From: Tremella fuciformis
Lineage: Eukaryota > Basidiomycota > Tremellomycetes > Tremellales > Tremellaceae
Length of the DNA stretch: 64,000 nt
NCBI GenBank assembly: GCA_032768795.1
Contig: CP136493.1
Coordinates: 1,426,001 to 1,490,000, forward strand
Direction: 5' to 3'
Below, one piece after another: positions 59,172 to 64,000 of the stretch. Each line of letters opens with the position of its first letter. Position 1 is the stretch's first letter. Both the position numbers and the translations under genes were made by a program. A model generated the notes under the pieces. That model had not been told where the DNA came from. It did no database searches and worked only from the letters and a program-made list of their open reading frames with translations.

Positions 59172-59645
59172 TCAGGTCCCGCGCTCTCCTCCGTCGCGTC
59201 TGCTGTTTCCTGACCGGCGCGAGTCGGCTGCGTGAGCCTGTCGGGGAGCATGTTGACTTTCGGAAGGATCATAGGCTCGTGTGCGTTCTAAGTTAACAAA
59301 GAATGTCTCCATCAAAGCTTCTGTCGGCCCGTCTAGGTCAACGCGAACAGTGACGATACTTCCGGCGTTTTGCCATTGATTGAGAGTGTCCTGGGCTCTC
59401 GCACTATCTTGGCGAAGGGTCTCCTGCGAATGGGTCCCTCCTGAGAGCAAAACCGAGACTGCGCTCGGAAACGCTCTAGAGAAGACTTGCGAGAACGTCG
59501 CACTCGGGATCATTGAGCGGCTGGGATAGTTGCCGATCATTATCTCTGAGGTTTCCCCGAGCGGCGTGACGGTGGCTAGGTCCACCGCAGCCGTCGAACC
59601 ATTAGGGAAATGTGCGGCAATGCTGAGGACTCTGATAGTGGACAT
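59172..59645 (-). CDS. Tandem-array family member C (unknown function)
   Basis: An intronless frame of 157 aa. Its core GNYPSRSMIPSATFSQVFSR corresponds to the NxPSxSxIS motif of A and B. It is followed by TLNQWQNAGSIVTVRVDLDG and ALMETFFVNLER, matching TLKTWVDERRVRYSIQ and the next helix in A. The tail is basic (SRRSGNSRRDGG). TATAAGA lies about 90 bp upstream. There is no signal peptide. Confidence 0.58.
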   Translation of the reverse strand: MSTIRVLSIAAHFPNGSTAAVDLATVTPLGETSEIMIGNYPSRSMIPSATFSQVFSRAFPSAVSVLLSGGTHSQETLRQDSARAQDTLNQWQNAGSIVTVRVDLDGPTEALMETFFVNLERTRAYDPSESQHAPRQAHAADSRRSGNSRRDGGERGT

Positions 59646-60727
59646 TCTTCTTCTCGTTTGTTATGTATATTGGGCACAGGGTGAAGACAAAAAGTGGGTG
59701 AGCAGGGTGAAGACGGATAGTCTGTTGAGCTCTTATAGACGAAAAGAAGCAATCGCGTCTCACACAGTGACCAGATGAGGAGAATGGAGGTGAAAAGATG
59801 GAGAGACCTTTCCCAGCTCGATTGTCACACGTCCACGGGGAGTCAATGGACGTGTCAAAGCGATTGGTCACAGCCTTTGAAACGGTTCTCACCAGAACAC
59901 CTGAAACCGGTTGAGCTGACAGCGGGAGATCATGGAGGAAAGGGAGACAAGTAATTCGGCTTGCGAGCGATGAATGGGTTGAGCTCTCTCGAAGGCGATC
60001 GAGGTGTAACATCCCGCTTATTCGCATGTCTCTGTCAGATCCCACGGCCCAAACTCTCATTGCGTGGTCGGCCCAGTCCGTGCGCGGGGAGCATGCCCGA
60101 TTGGCTGACATGAGCCTTCCATGTCAGCGGGCAGCGCTAGACCAGTATACACTTGTCGCAAGCAGCCAGTGCAGACTTGCATTCACAGAGAGATTCGTAT
60201 TGCACTGGACACGAGGCGCCATTGCCAGACCATTGCGCCGGTGCCGATAGCTTTGGGACCTGCACGGAGCCGACAGCCTTGCGCGAAGGCCTGGCGGCAC
60301 GAGCCACTGCGTAAACGAGTCGAATGTTGAGCCGAGGCAAAGCTCGCCCTCTTGAATTTGAGCGCCGCTGCTGATTGAACTTGAGTGACAAGGTCGTTGA
60401 AATCTCGGCTGTAAGACCGCGAAGTGGGGCGTGCTCCCGCACATCAAATGACTAGGCAAATGAATTTAGGGCTGAGCAATCCAAGCTGTGATTGCTGGTA
60501 CGCGACAAGCTGTTTGAAAGGACCAGAATGCCTTTCCGGCGCGATCCTGCCTGCCCCCGCAGGTCTAGGGATGTCTCAAGGGATGCCTTGGAAACCATGT
60601 TTCCCATATTCCAGTAAGCGAAACGCGGAGGCAATTAGGTCCGCGACGCAGACTATATCTTTTTAAGTAAGTATCGGCGGGCGGACGTATGAATGCTCAG
60701 CATGCCTCGGGCGAGTGAGTGGACTAG
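59646..60727. other. Gap between array member C and secreted paralogue 2
   Basis: 1.08 kb with no recognised gene. It holds the presumed divergent promoters of both neighbours. On the plus side a TATA-like actatatc sits near 60653, about 75 bp before the ATG at 60728. Confidence 0.4.
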
Positions 60728-61584
60728 ATGCCGTCGCTTGTCAGACTCGCTCTGGGTCTTGCCAGTATCATATCAGCCGGTGCAGTGTCCAGACGCAACA
60801 CGCCTGCGGTCAACGGCACCAGCCTACTGCAGATAGCGAAGGAGGTGACAAGTTCCGTCAGCGAGGTCCATCAAATGCTCGTCAACGCCTCGGATGTCGC
60901 TTGCAACTCCCAGGGCATACCCTACGGTCGGTACATCTTTCGGTCACCCTCGACCGGCAAGTTTCTGTCGTATCGAGCTTGGGACGGCGGCGCGATGCCC
61001 GATGCCGACTTGCCGTACGCGTGGGACGTGGCGCAGCTGAATGTGGCCGACAATGACGGGACCGTCAATGGGGCGCCAAGTGTTGTAGGTAGTTGTGGTG
61101 ATATTCGACGCACGATCTCAGCGCCGAATTCGGGCCAGTGTAAGCCCTCCCTAGCGGGAGTAAAACATGGGTGGCTGACCTTAGGTTTGTGTCCCAAGTG
61201 GGACCGAGACGACTTTACACTCCAGTGGGTGGTCATGTACAGTTGTACAGACCCGCCCGCAGTGCTCGGCGAAGCAGTCATGTCCAAGACGCTCTGTGGG
61301 TCAAACCTTATGAGGACGCTAGCGCTCACCTCTGAGGGTTCTTCTACCCAGATAAGGCTCAAGCATGCGGCCAATCGTTCTCCGGAGCAGCCGAGTGCAT
61401 TGGCGTATTCGAGCTCGTAACGTCGAACCATATTCTTGAAGCGACCACCCGGGCAATCTCCTCAGCACATCCGGGGCTGTTGACACCCCAGGTTCTCACA
61501 CCAGAGGAGTGGGGAGGATGGATGGATCCGTGGGACAAAGGGTCGGCGAGCCAGGCGTGGGAGGTATGGCAGGAAGGGAGTTGA
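60728..61584 (+). CDS. Secreted paralogous protein 2, possible beta-trefoil fold
   Basis: Three exons are inferred (60728-61139, 61185-61295, 61337-61584), giving 256 aa. The hydrophobic signal MPSLVRLALGLASIISAGAV is followed by a mature chain with NASDVACNSQGIPYGRYIFR, then STGKFLSYR and NVADNDGTVNG. These align with SSHVACTASPIPYDMYYIRS, STGKYLSF and NADNEGTVDG in paralogue 1. The C-terminal exon has WFFYPDKAQACG and ends in WEVWQEGS. Both introns are at the same codons (a Cys and a Trp, phase 1) as in paralogues 1 and 3. No known function. Confidence 0.72.
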
Positions 61585-61765
61585 GAGGCTGTAGTGTAGG
61601 AGCCTGTCCTTTATTACCCATATGGGAACTTGTAACGTGAAAATTGTCATGGGAGTTTGAGACCCAGGCGCAAAGGAAGTCTTAGGGCTCATTCACACCT
61701 TGCGAGCATTGCGTTACTCATCTTGCAGGATGAGTGGGCCAATATGATCTGAATTCTGCCCTGAT

Positions 61766-62535
61766 ATGCTTGTCCTCTTGACTTCTGCGCGGCACGCTGT
61801 CTTGTTCTCGTTACTATCTGTGGCCGTCGCCGCAGGAGTGATTGACAACTCTGCCCAGGCATCATCTCTCGCGGCGGCGGCCCTCGCCCTGGACAACGGC
61901 AATTACACTTTCCGCGAATATTCTAGAGACCTCTACCTCAGCTTCGTCGGCGAGGGCAACGGTGTCATTCCCGATGGCAATTCGTCGTGGGCATGGGCTG
62001 TTGGGCAGATGGAAGATGACCGGGACGGTCACGTCAACGGGACAGGCGTGCTGCTGACGTCGGACAAGAAGCGAACATTGCAAGCCAATAACGCCGGTGA
62101 TCCGAAATGTGTGCTCTTCCTCGGTTGATGCTGCGATATCATTGATGAGTCAGGTCTTGCCGCCCAATGGGGCGCAGAAATTGGTGCCGATCACGCGGGC
62201 GTGATGTATTCGTGCAAATCAGCAGTATCAGGAACTCTGAGAAAGGCGAAGCTGCTCTGTGAGTGGACCGGTCCTGCTGCCAGCTGACACCATAAGGGCT
62301 GTTCGTCCCGAGTACAACGGTCAATGCTACTTGCGGTGAGCCCTCAGTCGATCACGCCCGGTGCGTCGGCGTCTGCTCCATTGTGGCGCTCGACCATCTG
62401 CTCGACCAGCCAGCTCGAGCGCTCAGCGCCAATGGGACGGCAATGCGCCTCGACTACGGCAATCACCCTGAGGGCGTGCAGATGAGTGCCTGGCAGGACG
62501 ACATCTCGTTTCTCTGGGAAGTCTGGGCATTCTAG
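61766..62535 (+). CDS. Secreted paralogous protein 3, possible beta-trefoil fold
   Basis: Three exons are inferred (61766-62108, 62154-62258, 62297-62535), giving 228 aa. A signal peptide (HAVLFSLLSVAVAAGVID) leads to NGNYTFREYSRDLYLSFVG, the shorter counterpart of the STGKYLSF region. WAWAVGQMEDDRDGHVNGTG matches the ADNDG block of paralogue 2. Later blocks are GVMYSCKSA and CVGVCSIVALDHLLDQPARA, ending FLWEVWAF. It is more diverged than the other two but keeps both intron positions. It lies 181 bp after paralogue 2 on the same strand and is tail-to-tail with EXO84. Confidence 0.7.
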
Positions 62536-62623
62536 CGACAATCCGGAGGCGCCTCTCCGGGTCGCTCTTTTGTCATCAATCATGCAGGTCATGAGGTCGT
62601 ATACGAGAGGGGTCGTCATGTAA

Positions 62624-64000
62624 TCATCGGAGACCATCTTCATCATCCTGGGGTGTGCGAGAGCGAGATGAGGCGCTTGGCGTTCGTCTAGCGATGCGTG
62701 GTGGAACGAGCCCAGGCGTATCTGGCATATCCGAGGGCGATAGCAGGTCTCTAGGCCGAGATCGGATGGCTAAAGGCGCCGTCACTTTAGCTCCTTCGTC
62801 CAGATCGTTTTCAGGTGGCATCGGCGTGTTGAAAGAGCCGACAAATGGTGAAGGTTCGTATTGGTAGATGGCTCCCGGTGTCGGAGCGGCGAAGGATGGC
62901 TCGTCGAAAATGTTGCTTTGGGGGCGATTAGGATCAGAGGAAGGTGGTTGGAGCAGAGTAGACAAGAGGAAAGTAAAGTCAAGACCAGCGTCACGGAGCA
63001 GCTATACGTCAGATGGAGCATCTCCACATGCCGTACATACCTTGCGGTTATGCGAGGCTACCACTTTCAGGCACTCGTCCGCAATACCATGTTCGATAGT
63101 CGATGCAAAGACCTGTCGACGGAACATATCGGCAAACTCTTCGATCTGGGCCTTTGCCCAAGTGATAAAGCCTGCTAATCAACTCGAGTCGAGGGAGATC
63201 TGCGGACTCACCAGAAGCCAAGCGGTTATCCTCAAAGGCGGCTCTATACCATTCGCTAGTATGTCGCACGATCGTGAAGCACACAATGGACAATTCGCTG
63301 ATGTATATACTGATGTCGCCCTCGCATTTGATGCCCCTCACTCGTTTGAGCATGATATCTTTTCGCGCTTTGAGGAACGTGTCCCTAGCCAGATCAGGCC
63401 GATCCAGCTTCAGAAGATAGCCGACGAGCCGAACCGCCTGAGCCTTCTTGATATCTGGCGAAGACAGATCATGAGCAATTTGATTCACAAGGTTGGGTCG
63501 CAGATGATCCATCCTCGCTTGTAGAATGGCCTGGGCAGAAGGATGTGCCGCAAAGGTCTTGAGCAGATCTTGTCCTTTGAGGATGAGTTTCAGAGATTCG
63601 TCCCAATCCCTTGTCGCAATAGCCATGGTGAGCTCGTCCCCATACTCGTCAATCCATCGAAGGTCTTTGGTATCCGCCAACGAGATGCCGATAGTGGACA
63701 AAGGACGAGACGCGCTCAGTATGCCACTCGCCGGTCGATTGGTCGCGCCCCCCTGATGTATGAGCGCCACGCATCTAGTCATAGAAATGAGTATACTTCT
63801 CCAAGCCACATGGTCTTCCGCCTCTCCTGCTCCTTCTCGCTCTCTTTGCGCTTCTTCTCGCTGAGCTCCTGGGAAACCTGGCGGAACGCGCCGAGCAACG
63901 CTTTCTTATCCTCGGGCCGAGATGTGCGGTAAATGCAAACTTCCTTGTTCCGCTTGATCTTGAGCGCGTTGGTCAGGTCACCGCTGTCCTTGACGTCCAC
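62624..64000 (-). CDS. EXO84: Exocyst subunit Exo84 (C-terminal part; 5' end outside window)
   Basis: Four exons lie in the window (64000-63797, 63752-63212, 63171-63041, 63001-62624), giving 418 codons. The first exon covers the end of the PH domain (DLTNALKIKRNKEVCIYR ... EDKKALLGAFRQV). Next comes the helical rod with DWDESLKLILKGQDLL, then the conserved DTFLKARKDIMLKRVRGI with EGDISIYISELS. The join at 63212/63171 restores GFITWAKAQIEEFADMFRRQ, an Exo84 hallmark. The C-terminal 100 residues are Pro/Ser/Asp-rich. Exo84 is part of the octameric exocyst that tethers secretory vesicles at sites of growth. Confidence 0.93.

Overview
The window looks like nuclear DNA of a basidiomycete yeast or filamentous relative, most probably Tremellomycetes. 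This rests on dense genes with many 40-50 nt GT-AG introns, recognisable fungal orthologues throughout, and interstitial TTAGGG-type repeats. No rRNA, tRNA or CRISPR array was found. Exon structures were deduced by hand from splice sites and reading frame.

From 1 to 51.5 kb the DNA is mostly housekeeping genes, often divergent pairs sharing short promoters. In order these are a sirtuin (5' end only), a DAG-kinase-fold lipid kinase, a PAK/Ste20 kinase, a RING-H2 coiled-coil E3, BRF1 (TFIIIB), UBA2 (SUMO E1), a possible MED18, ATP11 (F1-ATPase assembly), a large chromodomain-like protein, an NCS1 nucleobase permease, Timeless/Tof1, a CTR copper transporter, a CFA-synthase-like methyltransferase, an ELMO protein, CLN3/BTN1, cytosolic glutamyl-tRNA synthetase and a CYP40-type cyclophilin. 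They share no single pathway.

Two apparently identical 6,549-bp Helitrons interrupt this block at 21942-28490 and 43335-49883. Each has TC and CTAG ends, a 3' hairpin, a spliced Rep-helicase transposase of about 1,793 aa on the minus strand, and a small spliced gene (163 aa, unknown function) on the opposite strand. Copy 1 lies inside the last 46-nt intron of the permease gene, whose final exon continues intact beyond the element. Copy 2 splits the short divergent promoter between the GluRS and CYP40 genes.

From 51.5 to 62.6 kb the window changes character to sparse, lineage-specific genes. Three paralogous secreted proteins with identical intron positions (51.7, 60.7 and 61.8 kb) flank four small intronless minus-strand genes. 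Those four share a diverged core motif and start about 1.9 kb apart (53.9, 55.8, 57.7, 59.6 kb), which looks like an old tandem array of an undescribed family. The window ends inside the exocyst gene EXO84, so the accessory segment is an island between conserved genes.
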